This document shows, one piece after another, positions 7,071-15,487 of a stretch of 53,922 bases of DNA. Source of the DNA: Sphingobacteriaceae bacterium (lineage in GTDB: Bacteria > Bacteroidota > Bacteroidia > Sphingobacteriales > Sphingobacteriaceae); the NCBI GenBank assembly GCA_947460875.1, contig CANHGR010000012.1, positions 1-53,922 on the forward strand, given 5' to 3'. A model generated the notes under the pieces. It was not told where the DNA came from, ran no database searches, and was given only the letters and a program-made list of their open reading frames with translations. The stretch's first letter is position 1; every line of letters starts with the position of its first letter. Both the position numbers and the translations under genes were made by a program.

Positions 7071-7967
7071 TCAGATTAAAATCTCGCCCTTAAGTTCCAT
7101 TGCTAAACTATTCCAGGTTAGCTGAGCAGAATCTATTGAAGATTTCAGGTTAGGGTTTGAGTTTAATAAAGCCTTCGCCAGATGATAATTGCTATTTGAG
7201 CAAGCCAGCGCCACTGCTTTCTGTTCTAGATCTGAGCCATCGCGCAGTACCCGTTCAGCATCTGCATAGCTTTGAGCGTCAATGAATTTTGAAAGGAGTC
7301 GCCAAAGTTGCAGGTCGAAAGTTCGGTGTGCCGCCCAGCGCTCATGCGCATAATCAAAAAGCGTGTCGGCAAGTGCTTTGTTGGCCCGTTCATCCAGTCC
7401 GATAATCTGCTCAACCGCCTTGTCCGTGAAAAATGCTTTTAACACCATTTGATTCCAGGCCGGTTCTGACAAATAGTTGGCTGGATATGGATTATTACAG
7501 ATCACCGTCTCTAACACGCTTCCAATATTGCTGCGAATGCCTTCGCTGCATTGAGCTGTCCAGGCTTCCGGAAATGGGAAAAGTGGTAGAGCGCCGTATA
7601 GGGCAACCAATTCATTCATTTCGGCTGCTTTAAACAGCTCGCTTACTGCCTTGATGTAATTTTCTCTGTCTTCTGTCGGCCAATGGAGCAAAACCCACAC
7701 CCTTGCCAATCGTTCGGCAGTATAGCCGTGTAGACTAAAGTTGTCGACCAGCTGTGCAATCCCTTCGATTTCATCTTTATTTATCTGAAGAGTATTTTTG
7801 CCGGTCCTTCTGTGTGCAGAGCTGAATGCAGTGAATAGCGCTGCATTATCTCCGGTAGATATTTTGCCTGTTGTTTCGATCAGCCAATTCCATGCGTCTG
7901 CAGTTAAATTACGCTGAAGTACGGCACTGAAATAGTTTAAAAGTTGGTTTTGGTTATACGTATACAT
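7071..7967 (-). CDS. eboA: EboA family metabolite traffic protein
   Basis: 298-residue, mostly alpha-helical soluble protein beginning MYTYNQNQLLNYFSAVL. There are no catalytic motifs or membrane segments. Tryptophan/arginine-rich helices such as LARVWVLLHWPTEDRENYI and a segment with RANKALADTLFDYAHERWAAHR resemble EboA proteins, which are weakly conserved and recognised mainly by position at the head of ebo clusters. Here it is the promoter-proximal gene, with eboB 66 bp downstream and the divergent pnt operon upstream across a 219-bp region. Function unknown. The call depends largely on the unmistakable order TatD-UbiA-DHQS-EboE-phosphatase after it. Confidence 0.75.
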   Translation of the reverse strand: MYTYNQNQLLNYFSAVLQRNLTADAWNWLIETTGKISTGDNAALFTAFSSAHRRTGKNTLQINKDEIEGIAQLVDNFSLHGYTAERLARVWVLLHWPTEDRENYIKAVSELFKAAEMNELVALYGALPLFPFPEAWTAQCSEGIRSNIGSVLETVICNNPYPANYLSEPAWNQMVLKAFFTDKAVEQIIGLDERANKALADTLFDYAHERWAAHRTFDLQLWRLLSKFIDAQSYADAERVLRDGSDLEQKAVALACSNSNYHLAKALLNSNPNLKSSIDSAQLTWNSLAMELKGEILI

Positions 7968-7995
7968 TCCCTAGAGATTAAGACGATACAAAGAA

Positions 7996-8003
7996 CAAAT
8001 TTA
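7996..8003 (-). promoter_or_regulatory. Candidate -7 element for the ebo operon
   Basis: TAAATTTG on the minus strand, 28 bases before the eboA ATG (7967). Matches TAnnTTTG, but I see no TTG at the right distance for a -33 element, so this is tentative. Confidence 0.35.
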
Positions 8004-8102
8004 CCTAAAAAATAGCTCATGTCATAGCATTCAGAATTGAACTGACAGTAATTTTTAGAGCCAGCCTAATTTGCTGAAGAACGCATGTATAACGGTGTTT
8101 GT

Positions 8103-8132
8103 TTTGTTTTGTGAAAAGAAGATGTAAATTTG
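8103..8132 (+). promoter_or_regulatory. Promoter of the pnt operon
   Basis: TTTG at 8103-8106, an 18-nt spacer and TAAATTTG at 8125-8132 fit the Bacteroidota promoter well. Transcription should start near 8136, leaving about 50 nt of leader before the pntAA ATG at 8187. Confidence 0.55.
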
Positions 8133-8186
8133 CCCGCATTCGGAAAAGAAAATTTATTTCATTTTCTAATATAAATCTTTAATGAT

Positions 8187-9296
8187 ATGATCGTTGGAAT
8201 ACTCAGAGAGCCTTCTTTTGAATCAAGAGTTTCACTTTTAGCGGAAGGAGCAGCGGCACTCGTAAAAAAGGGCCTTAGTGTTTGGGTTGAAACGGATGCA
8301 GGCAGCGGAGCTTCCTGTACAAACGACGAATATTCAAAAAGTGGCGCTGTACTGCAATCGAGAGATCAAATACTCGCCGAAGCAGATATTTTACTGACTA
8401 TACATCCGGATGGTATCACGCCATCGTTAAAAAATAAAGTGCTTATTGGGGTGTACCAGCCACTGTTTAATAATAAGCAAATGGCAGATTGGGCTGCGCA
8501 GGGTCTTACTGCATTCAGCTTGGATATGTTGCCTCGTACCACCCGTGCTCAAAGTATGGATGTGTTAAGCTCACAGGCCAATATTGCAGGTTATAAAGCA
8601 GTATTACTGGCTGCTAATCAGTCTCCGCATTACTTCCCAATGTTCATGACCGCGGCGGGAAGTATTCCTCCGGCAAAGGTATTGATTTTAGGTGCTGGCG
8701 TTGCAGGATTACAAGCTATCGCGACTGCGAGAAGGCTTGGGGGAGCTGTGCAGGTTTTTGATACTAGACCGGCCGTTAAGGAAGAAGTAATGAGTCTTGG
8801 TGGAAAGTTCATCGAGGTGGAAGGGGCTGCAGATGCGTCTCAATCAGGTGGTTATGCCGTTGAACAAACTGCTGAATTTCAAGCCAGGCAGAAAGCAAAA
8901 ATTGCAGAATGGATAGCAAAATCTGATATTGTAATCAGTACTGCTCAAATTCCCGGAAAAAAAGCTCCGATTCTGATTACAACAGAAATGATAGAGACCA
9001 TGAAAAATGGTTCGATCATTGTCGATCTTGCTGCAGCGACTGGTGGAAATACAGAGATTACTAAAAACAACGAAACCGTTGTGCATAATGGTGTGAAAAT
9101 CATTGGCAATTCAGCCTTGCCTTCAGATATGCCTTATGACGCAAGTAAGCTTTACGGAAAGAACATCATGAATTTCATGGCGCTCATTACCGATGCAGAA
9201 GCGAATCTGAAATTGAATTTTGAAGATGATCTGGTTAAAGGCGCATGCATCACGCATGACGGACAGATCGTTAACGATAGAGTAAAAAGCTTATAA
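8187..9296 (+). CDS. pntAA: NAD(P) transhydrogenase subunit alpha part 1 (NAD-binding domain I)
   Basis: 369 residues, matching the separate soluble dI subunit of three-gene transhydrogenases (Rhodospirillum rubrum type), related to alanine dehydrogenase. It starts MIVGILREPSFESRVSLLAE; the Rossmann fingerprint is LILGAGVAGLQAIATARRLG (about 165-184), followed by QVFDTRPAVKEE. A second conserved stretch is STAQIPGKKAPILIT. It binds NAD(H) in the cytoplasm and passes hydride to the NADP domain of PntB while protons cross the membrane; the physiological direction usually makes NADPH. First gene of a pntAA-pntAB-pntB operon with 41- and 39-bp gaps, divergent from ebo. Confidence 0.95.
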   Translation: MIVGILREPSFESRVSLLAEGAAALVKKGLSVWVETDAGSGASCTNDEYSKSGAVLQSRDQILAEADILLTIHPDGITPSLKNKVLIGVYQPLFNNKQMADWAAQGLTAFSLDMLPRTTRAQSMDVLSSQANIAGYKAVLLAANQSPHYFPMFMTAAGSIPPAKVLILGAGVAGLQAIATARRLGGAVQVFDTRPAVKEEVMSLGGKFIEVEGAADASQSGGYAVEQTAEFQARQKAKIAEWIAKSDIVISTAQIPGKKAPILITTEMIETMKNGSIIVDLAAATGGNTEITKNNETVVHNGVKIIGNSALPSDMPYDASKLYGKNIMNFMALITDAEANLKLNFEDDLVKGACITHDGQIVNDRVKSL

Positions 9297-9337
9297 TCAT
9301 TTCTTTCATCCCATTAGGATGCAATAATTTAATAAAT

Positions 9338-9646
9338 ATGGAAAGTATATTGACTTGGATCACCGAAAATCAGCAAATGATCTATATCGTGATCCTGATG
9401 ATCTTTCTCGGAATTGAGGTAATTGGTCGGGTGCCTAGTTTGCTTCACACGCCCTTGATGAGTGGTGCTAATGCCATTCACGGTGTTGTAATTATTGGCG
9501 CTATTATCGTAATGGGTAAAGCAGAATCAGACAATTATCCGGCGCTTATACTCGGTTTTTTAGCTGTTATCCTAGGTACGCTGAATGTAGTGGGTGGTTT
9601 TGTTGTGACAGACCGCATGCTAGATATGTTTAAAAAGAAGAAATAA
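9338..9646 (+). CDS. pntAB: NAD(P) transhydrogenase subunit alpha part 2 (membrane)
   Basis: 102 residues with three to four hydrophobic spans: MIYIVILMIFLGIEVIG, NAIHGVVIIGAIIVMG and ALILGFLAVILGTLNVVGGF. The RVPSLLHTPLMSGANAIHG segment is the signature of the dII alpha part, containing helices that line the proton channel with PntB. It ends in a lysine-rich tail (MFKKKK) on the cytoplasmic side. In enterobacteria this part is fused to PntAA; here it is separate. Placed between pntAA and pntB, same strand. Confidence 0.95.
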   Translation: MESILTWITENQQMIYIVILMIFLGIEVIGRVPSLLHTPLMSGANAIHGVVIIGAIIVMGKAESDNYPALILGFLAVILGTLNVVGGFVVTDRMLDMFKKKK

Positions 9647-9685
9647 ATTAATCTGTCGCTTAAGCGATATTGAAATACAAAAACT

Positions 9686-11095
9686 ATGGAAATAAGTATA
9701 CTCACCGTTTGCTATCTCATCGGCTCCGTTACGTTCATTCTCGGACTGAAAATGCTTTCGAGCTCTGCATTGGCATGGAAAGGAAACTTAATTGCCGCGG
9801 TGGGGATGGGAATCGCGATTCTAGGAACAATCTTTTTATATGAAGAAGATGGCGTAAAGCTCCATAATTACGGCTGGATCTTCGGTGGTATCTTTATTGG
9901 TACCGTAGCCGGATACCTCGCGGCGAAACAGGTGAAAATGACTGCGATGCCAGAGATGGTGAGTTTGTTCAATGGGATGGGTGGTGCCTGCGCGATGTTG
10001 ATCTCCATCATTGAATTCAGACATTTGGTAGATGTTAGTGGGGGAGAAGTTCATGGCGGCTCGTTGTTTATCATCATTCTTGGAATGATTATAGGTAGTG
10101 TTTCCTTTGCAGGAAGTATGATAGCATGGGGTAAGCTGAGTGGAAACGTTAAAGACTTTTCGTTTAACGGTCAACATATCGTTAACCTGATTTTCTTGGG
10201 CATAATCGTGGTACTTACTGTAATGGTTTTGTCCGGGTCGCCGCAAGAGGGAGCTGGATATTTCTACGCAATTCTTGCTTTGTCTCTTTTTTACGGAATT
10301 CTTTTTGTGTTTCCGATTGGGGGCGCAGATATGCCGGTGGTTATTTCCCTGTTAAACTCGTTTACTGGTGTTGCCGCAGCTTGTGGAGGTTTACTGTATA
10401 ACAATAAAGTAATGCTTACAGGCGGTATCCTGGTAGGTGCTGCAGGTACTTTGCTCACCATTTTAATGTGTAAAGCAATGAACCGTTCATTAACAAATGT
10501 TTTGATTGGATCATTCGGAGGTGCTTCTAAAGTTGCAGCCGGCGGTGCAGCAAAAGAGCAAGGAAATTACAAAGAAATGTCTGTAAGCGATGCGGCCATG
10601 GTGATGAATTATGCGCAAAAAGTGATCATCGTGCCCGGATACGGTCTTGCAGTTGCACAGGCGCAACATACTTGTCACGAACTAGAGAACTTCCTTACAG
10701 CAAAAGGGGTAGATGTTAAGTATGCTATTCACCCTGTTGCCGGGCGGATGCCGGGCCATATGAACGTTCTATTGGCCGAAGCGAATATCAGCGATGAAAA
10801 GATGCTTGAAATGGAGCTTGCTAACGAAGAATTTCCTACAACCGATGTAGTTCTTATTCTAGGAGCAAATGACGTAGTAAACCCCGCTGCAAAAGACGAT
10901 CCATCAAGTCCGATATACGGAATGCCTATTCTGGAAGTTGGATTAGCCAAGACGGTGATTATGAACAAACGTAGTATGCGTCCCGGATATGCAGGTATTG
11001 ATAATGATCTGTTCTTCCAACCAAAGACTTCGATGTTGTTCGGTGATGCGAAAGACGTTATTCAGCAGATTTTAGCAGATATTAAGAGTTTCTAG
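9686..11095 (+). CDS. pntB: NAD(P) transhydrogenase subunit beta
   Basis: 469 residues: about nine membrane helices in the first 280 residues (dII) and a C-terminal NADP(H)-binding dIII domain. Family landmarks are MPEMVSLFNGMGGACAML (about 90-107), the NRSLTNVLIGSFGG loop (about 268-281), VIIVPGYGLAVAQAQH (about 312-327), the start of dIII with the NADP-binding Gly-rich loop, and VLILGANDVVNPAAKDDPSS with PIYGMPILEV. Length and all motifs are intact, so the enzyme should be a working proton-pumping transhydrogenase. No good terminator follows: the hairpin at 11111-11128 lacks a T-run. Confidence 0.96.
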   Translation: MEISILTVCYLIGSVTFILGLKMLSSSALAWKGNLIAAVGMGIAILGTIFLYEEDGVKLHNYGWIFGGIFIGTVAGYLAAKQVKMTAMPEMVSLFNGMGGACAMLISIIEFRHLVDVSGGEVHGGSLFIIILGMIIGSVSFAGSMIAWGKLSGNVKDFSFNGQHIVNLIFLGIIVVLTVMVLSGSPQEGAGYFYAILALSLFYGILFVFPIGGADMPVVISLLNSFTGVAAACGGLLYNNKVMLTGGILVGAAGTLLTILMCKAMNRSLTNVLIGSFGGASKVAAGGAAKEQGNYKEMSVSDAAMVMNYAQKVIIVPGYGLAVAQAQHTCHELENFLTAKGVDVKYAIHPVAGRMPGHMNVLLAEANISDEKMLEMELANEEFPTTDVVLILGANDVVNPAAKDDPSSPIYGMPILEVGLAKTVIMNKRSMRPGYAGIDNDLFFQPKTSMLFGDAKDVIQQILADIKSF

Positions 11096-11313
11096 GCTTG
11101 ACAAATGTCATCTCGATAAACATCGGGATCTTAAAACAGTCTAAGTGGTTTCAAGTTTAAAATAGCGATCCGACTGACTTTTAATCATCGGATTTCTGCG
11201 TTACTTAACACGATGATGTTCTATAGCCTTGATTACAAAACGGAGCTCTTATACAGCTGATCAAATTAACTCCGTATTGCAAATAGATGTTTAGCGAATT
11301 CCGTATCGGATGG

Positions 11314-11967
11314 CTACCCCAACAATTCTTTCATTAACTTTTCAAATGATTCTTTCAGTTGAGTAAGTTCCAGCTCAACTTTTGCTAATCTTTTTTCAAG
11401 ATCGTGGTTAGTTGTAGTATATTCTGCGGGCGAATCATCTTCTTCCGGCTCCAGGCCTCTACTTAATAGGTGCATGAACCGCTGTTCTTTTTGGCCCTGA
11501 CGGCGACTGAGTTGCCTCAAAAATAACGTTTCGGGCTGCACAGTGAGTCGCTCTAGCACCGATTGCACTTCTTGAAGCGAATCAAACTCGTATAATCTAC
11601 CTGAGTTAGTATTCAATTCTCCAGGCGTTTGTGGGCCTCTTAAAATGAGCAGTGCAATTATCGCAATCTCTGCAGGTACTACCGGGTAGAGAACCGCAAA
11701 GTTGTGTTTATATTTTACCGAACGGCTTGATCCTCCGGTAACAGTGGAGACGAGCCCCTTTTTTTTAAGGGTTTCTAAACTGAGGACAACCGTTTCTTCG
11801 TCGAAATTAACAACAGGCTTACGCGAAGATTTCTGATTACATGCCGCTACCAAGCTGTTAACAGTCATGGGGTAATAATCGGGAGTGGCTCGGCTTTTTT
11901 CCATTAATGATCCAAGAACACGAAGTTCAGCCGAATCAAGAACGGGAATGGCTTTAGTTGTATCCAT
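11314..11967 (-). CDS. YceH family protein (DUF480)
   Basis: 217 residues, typical for YceH. The N-terminal half carries the family signature: LDSAELRVLGSLMEKSRATP (about 10-29), YYPMTVNSLVAACNQKSSR (about 31-49) and a second winged-helix with ILRGPQTPGELNTNSGRLYE (about 110-130). The C-terminal 40 residues form a coiled coil (LEKRLAKVELELTQLKESFEK). The double winged-helix fold suggests a DNA- or protein-binding role; the molecular function is not established. It follows the DUF6526 gene at 12008 by 40 bp on the same strand. Confidence 0.9.
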   Translation of the reverse strand: MDTTKAIPVLDSAELRVLGSLMEKSRATPDYYPMTVNSLVAACNQKSSRKPVVNFDEETVVLSLETLKKKGLVSTVTGGSSRSVKYKHNFAVLYPVVPAEIAIIALLILRGPQTPGELNTNSGRLYEFDSLQEVQSVLERLTVQPETLFLRQLSRRQGQKEQRFMHLLSRGLEPEEDDSPAEYTTTNHDLEKRLAKVELELTQLKESFEKLMKELLG

Positions 11968-12007
11968 TCATTGACTAAGTTTCAAAACAAGTACTTATTA
12001 CTTAACC

Positions 12008-12445
12008 TTAAACGCGCATATGATCAGCCTTCCAATTTTTGACAGACTTTTTGATATCCTTGGATGACAGGTTTTCATCAATGGTTTTTTGAATAAGTAT
12101 GATTAATTCATCGTCAGACGCAAATCTTAACGCAACAATTTGCGAAAAGCGGAGTTTCTCTTCCAGAGTATCGAAAGATTTTCCTGTCAGTTGAAAGTAC
12201 CGAAGGCGGAATTCTAAGCGAATGATTCTATCTTGATTTCCTAACGCATAATGTTGCCTCATCATAAAGGAAAGCCATCCTATAAAAAAGAAACTGAGCG
12301 CTAATCCCATAAATTCAAAATGCGATTCGGGATATTGAAAGCTAAATTTCACGCTGATGGCGGTCAATACTAATATAAGAGGATAGAATACAAAATGATG
12401 GGTAGGATAATATTTTTGGTGATTGTTAAAATTCTGATTTTCCAT
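12008..12445 (-). CDS. DUF6526 family small membrane protein
   Basis: 145 residues. After a hydrophilic start (MENQNFNNHQKYYPTHHF) come two adjacent membrane helices (FYPLILVLTAISVKFSF and FMGLALSFFFIGWLSFMM), then a charged cytoplasmic domain that includes RIIRLEFRLRYFQLTGKSF and the conserved IVALRFASDDELIILI. This layout is that of a Bacteroidota-restricted family of unknown function. It may share a transcript with YceH downstream. Function not known. Confidence 0.75.
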   Translation of the reverse strand: MENQNFNNHQKYYPTHHFVFYPLILVLTAISVKFSFQYPESHFEFMGLALSFFFIGWLSFMMRQHYALGNQDRIIRLEFRLRYFQLTGKSFDTLEEKLRFSQIVALRFASDDELIILIQKTIDENLSSKDIKKSVKNWKADHMRV

Positions 12446-12663
12446 GATATAAAGATAAGTTTAATTTTTTTGATCTAGGTGCACGTCCTCGATGGCTTAT
12501 TTACTCTGCTAATATTTTCTAAATCCTCCTGTCTGGGATAAACTCAATTGTCGCTACCGTAATATGCAAAGCGAAAAAATTGAAGTGTTGAAAAACGCAA
12601 TGATGATTGTGCTGAAATATAATAAGAGCGAGATTTTTCTTGATTAATTGGCTGACTTCAATA

Positions 12664-13647
12664 TTATCTGTCTGCCATTTCCGGAACGATAACTTTGCTT
12701 CCATCTACGCTGAACTTGTACATGCCGGTTTTTCGATCGAGACGTTTTGTTACGGGGACGATACGAGTCTTTCGAGGAGTGATTAGGTCTTTACCGTTGT
12801 GGACATGGTACACATAATACAATTGATTTTTGGGGCCCGCAAAAAAGTCGCCATGCCCCGAGCCATTATCACCAACAATAGTTCTGTGTATGATCGGGCT
12901 ATCCTTTTGCTTAAGCCATGGTCCCGTCGGCGAATCGGAAACCGCATAACCAACCGCGTAGTCGATGTTTCTGTAATGGTTTGCAGAGTAGAACAGGTAG
13001 TATTTTTTGTTCAATTTCATGACCGTTGGACCTTCCATAATCGGCGAGGATGGGTAATTTGGAGTAGTCTCCCAGGGCTCTGTGTTGTCAAAACATTTTT
13101 TTAGAGTTTCCGGCTTTATGGTGCCTTTTTCTAAATCGAATTCGGCTACCCACAAGAAATTGCCTTTATTGAACCTGACGTGATAGAGGTAAAATTTGCC
13201 ATCGTCGTCTTTGAAAATGTAGGAGTCGATATTTTTTGCAGAGCCATCGATAGGAGCGATAACAGTTTGTTTGTATGGACCAAGGAGAGATTTTGACTGT
13301 GCTATTACTGTCTGCTCATTTGCGGTATAGGTAAGATAATACGTATCCTTTTCTTTTAAGATTTGTGGTGCCCAGAAGCCGGTTTCTCCGAAAGCCTGAT
13401 CACCTTTGCGTAAAATCATGTGCGACGTCTCTGAAGGTCCCGTAGGTGGCGCCCAGGTTTTAAGATCTTTGGATTCTAAAATATAAAATCCTGGCGTCAC
13501 TCCCTGTCCGCCGCCTGTCCCGGTCAGGTAATATTTCCCCTTGGCAGTATATATGGATGGATCTGCAAGAAACAATTCTTTTTTATCCTGTGCGGACAAT
13601 TGAATGGTGCTCATTGAAAAGACGAAAAGGGCGATAATAGATCTCAT
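12664..13647 (-). CDS. Secreted glycoside hydrolase family 43 protein
   Basis: 327 residues with a Sec signal peptide (MRSIIALFVFSMSTIQLSAQ, cleavage near residue 20), then a single five-bladed propeller. The GH43 catalytic triad is visible: D29 in FLADPSIYTAKGKYYLTG (base), D141 in NIDSYIFKDDDGKFYLY (pKa modulator) and E205 in IMEGPTVMKLNKKYYLFYS (acid). Likely an arabinosidase/xylosidase-type enzyme for plant polysaccharide, in the periplasm or outside. It stands alone, without SusC/SusD partners, between DUF6526 and tRNA-Ser. Substrate cannot be told from sequence alone. Confidence 0.9.
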   Translation of the reverse strand: MRSIIALFVFSMSTIQLSAQDKKELFLADPSIYTAKGKYYLTGTGGGQGVTPGFYILESKDLKTWAPPTGPSETSHMILRKGDQAFGETGFWAPQILKEKDTYYLTYTANEQTVIAQSKSLLGPYKQTVIAPIDGSAKNIDSYIFKDDDGKFYLYHVRFNKGNFLWVAEFDLEKGTIKPETLKKCFDNTEPWETTPNYPSSPIMEGPTVMKLNKKYYLFYSANHYRNIDYAVGYAVSDSPTGPWLKQKDSPIIHRTIVGDNGSGHGDFFAGPKNQLYYVYHVHNGKDLITPRKTRIVPVTKRLDRKTGMYKFSVDGSKVIVPEMADR

Positions 13648-13858
13648 TTTTTTGAATGTAAAGATTGAACACCTAACTATATTTTTCGTGGACTAAGTAT
13701 CTGCTAAGCAATAGAATCGTTTATGTCTGGACTGCAGAACACTACTACCAGAAATTAGGCAGAATAATAGTGTTGATGTTATCCAATTTACGGCAAATTA
13801 GTTCAAAGTCGTAAAAAATAAGTTCCCAGCGATGATCCCTTAAAGGGGGGCTTTAAAA

Positions 13859-13895
13859 GAAAATGCCGTTCCGCCTTTGGCAGAACAGCATTTTC
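13859..13895 (-). terminator. Intrinsic terminator after tRNA-Ser
   Basis: GAAAATGC (13859-13866) pairs with GCATTTTC (13888-13895), and the inner bases CGTTC and GAAC extend the stem. Transcribed leftwards from the tRNA, the hairpin is followed by TTTT. Six bases after the tRNA 3' end. Confidence 0.75.
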
Positions 13896-13900
13896 TTTAG

Positions 13901-13987
13901 CGGAGAGCTAGGGATTCGAACCCCAGGAACCTTTAACAGTTCAACAGTTTTCAAGACTGCCGCAATCGACCACTCTGCCAGCTCTCC
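13901..13987 (-). tRNA. tRNA-Ser (anticodon UGA)
   Basis: On the minus strand the 87-nt cloverleaf starts GGAGAGC and ends GCTCTCC plus discriminator G. The anticodon arm is GCAGT-CTTGAAA-ACTGT, giving anticodon TGA for UCA/UCG-type serine codons. A long variable arm (TGAACTGTTAAAGGTTC), class II as expected for tRNA-Ser, precedes the T arm with its TTCGAAT loop. CCA is not encoded. A clear terminator follows. Confidence 0.96.
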
Positions 13988-14083
13988 GGGGTCAAAAGTA
14001 CGAACTCTGACCTATAACTTCAAACAAGAGTTGAAATTTTATAATGCACTATAAACAGCACAAAATAAGAGGGTTAAGAGTAT

Positions 14084-15073
14084 TTAGAAATTTTTGTGCT
14101 CTAATTTATTATCGACCGGCGCTTTGAAGGAATTGAAATTTGGCTTAACAATCTTAATACTTCGCTTAGAAAGGTCGATGCTGGCGTTTAACTCAAAGCC
14201 AATTAAAATGATTAAGGAATTAAGATATAGCCAAATCATAATCACGATGAGGGTTCCTATGGATCCGTACAATTTGTTGTAATCCCCGAAATTTTGAATA
14301 TAGTAGGAAAAGCCCCAGAATGTAAATACTGCTAGAATTGTTGCGAGCCATGACCCTGCACTAAATAGGCTCCATTTTTTAGGCGTTGCCGGTCCGTAAC
14401 GATATAACATTGATATCGTAATAAAATAAACTAATGTAAGAGTGAGCCATCGGGCGAAGTCAACGATATACACCCAAAAAGAAGCTTTGAAACTAAGCTC
14501 TGATTCTAAATAGGCAAAGACGTATTCTCCGGCTATGATAACACCAATCCCTAGAAGCAATGCGAATGCCATCAAAAGCGTAAGGTATAGAGCCACCAGC
14601 CTTTGCCTAAACCACGTCCTGCTTTCAATGATAAGTGATGATTTATTAAAAGCCTGCATCAAGGTATGAATGCCATTAGTAGCAAATATCAGTGCTGCAA
14701 AAAATCCAAATGAAAGTAATCCCCCATTGGGGATCTTGATGATATCCTCAAGGGTTGATTCAACGGCGCTGAAGGCATTGGGAGGAAGTACCAGTGAAAT
14801 CAATGCCATTAACTGTTCCTGTCCTTTCCTTGGGAAAATGTAAGGGATAAGGGTAAACAAAAAGATAATTCCCGGAAATATTGCTAATAAAAAATTGTAG
14901 GCAAGCGACGATGCTTTATTGACAAGAGATTCCTTTGCGATTTCCTGAAAGAAAAAGGCGGCAACGGTATAGAGAGGCAAGGGGCTAAACCCAGGCAGCA
15001 CGATCACCTTCGTCCATTCTATCAGTAACTGATAGGGCTTAAATTTGTAAAGGATTTTATGCAGCCAAGCCAT
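14084..15073 (-). CDS. YihY/virulence factor BrkB family membrane protein
   Basis: 329 residues with six membrane helices. Family features: ASSLAYNFLLAIFPGIIFLFTLIPYIFP (about 53-80, quoted in two parts: ASSLAYNFLLAIFPG and IIFLFTLIPYIFP), the LLSFGFFAALIFATNGIHTL span (about 117-136), and the late RYGPATPKKWSLFSAGSW loop followed by GTLIVIMIWLYLNSLIILIG. These proteins are often misannotated as ribonuclease BN; their real role, probably transport or envelope related, is not settled. Last gene of the PASTA-rhodanese-mltG-ybgC-yihY row, 6 bp after ybgC. Confidence 0.92.
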   Translation of the reverse strand: MAWLHKILYKFKPYQLLIEWTKVIVLPGFSPLPLYTVAAFFFQEIAKESLVNKASSLAYNFLLAIFPGIIFLFTLIPYIFPRKGQEQLMALISLVLPPNAFSAVESTLEDIIKIPNGGLLSFGFFAALIFATNGIHTLMQAFNKSSLIIESRTWFRQRLVALYLTLLMAFALLLGIGVIIAGEYVFAYLESELSFKASFWVYIVDFARWLTLTLVYFITISMLYRYGPATPKKWSLFSAGSWLATILAVFTFWGFSYYIQNFGDYNKLYGSIGTLIVIMIWLYLNSLIILIGFELNASIDLSKRSIKIVKPNFNSFKAPVDNKLEHKNF

Positions 15074-15079
15074 CTTCTG

Positions 15080-15487
15080 TTAATCGAAAAATTTTTTCAT
15101 TTTATTTGTAAATTCCTCCGAAGGCAGGCAAGGGCGCTTGGTTTCTATATTTACAAATACCAAAGTAGTTTCTCCAATATTAATTAGCTCATCAGCTTCA
15201 TTATAGAGCTCATAGCTGAAATGTATGCGCATTTCGGGCATTTTGGCTACCGTTACTTTAATGGTAATTTCTTGGTCATAAAGCGCAGGTCTGATATATT
15301 TGCATTTAAGCTCTAGGACAGGCATCATCATGCCGGTATCTTCCATCGATTTATAGGTCATGCCCAGATTTCTGAGCATTTCGACCCGAGCTACCTCATA
15401 CCATTCGGCATAATTGCCATAATACATATAGCCCATTTGGTCGGTCTCGCCGTACCTGACCCGTATTTTGGTCTCGTGCGTAAGCAT
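15080..15487 (-). CDS. Acyl-CoA thioesterase, YbgC/4-hydroxybenzoyl-CoA thioesterase family
   Basis: 135-residue single hot-dog fold. The active-site motif RYGETDQMGYMYYGNYAEWY (about 11-30) contains the catalytic Asp (D17) and the conserved GNY..W. The rest (MPVLELKCKYIRPALYDQE and ETTLVFVNIETKRPC) follows the family pattern. It hydrolyses acyl-CoA or acyl-ACP thioesters in the cytoplasm; chain specificity cannot be deduced. Its ATG shares a base with the mltG stop (TAATG), so translation is coupled to mltG, linking it to envelope maintenance. Confidence 0.93.
   Translation of the reverse strand: MLTHETKIRVRYGETDQMGYMYYGNYAEWYEVARVEMLRNLGMTYKSMEDTGMMMPVLELKCKYIRPALYDQEITIKVTVAKMPEMRIHFSYELYNEADELINIGETTLVFVNIETKRPCLPSEEFTNKMKKFFD

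Noticed and set aside
8187-11095. Alanine dehydrogenase for the first pnt gene
   Set aside because: Similar fold, but the two membrane subunits directly downstream fix it as transhydrogenase.
11111-11128. Hairpin after pntB as a terminator
   Set aside because: Seven-bp stem with a G-T pair and no T-run afterwards; more like a repeat remnant.
13863-14054. 63-codon plus-strand frame across the tRNA
   Set aside because: It runs over the tRNA-Ser gene and its terminator; no protein features.
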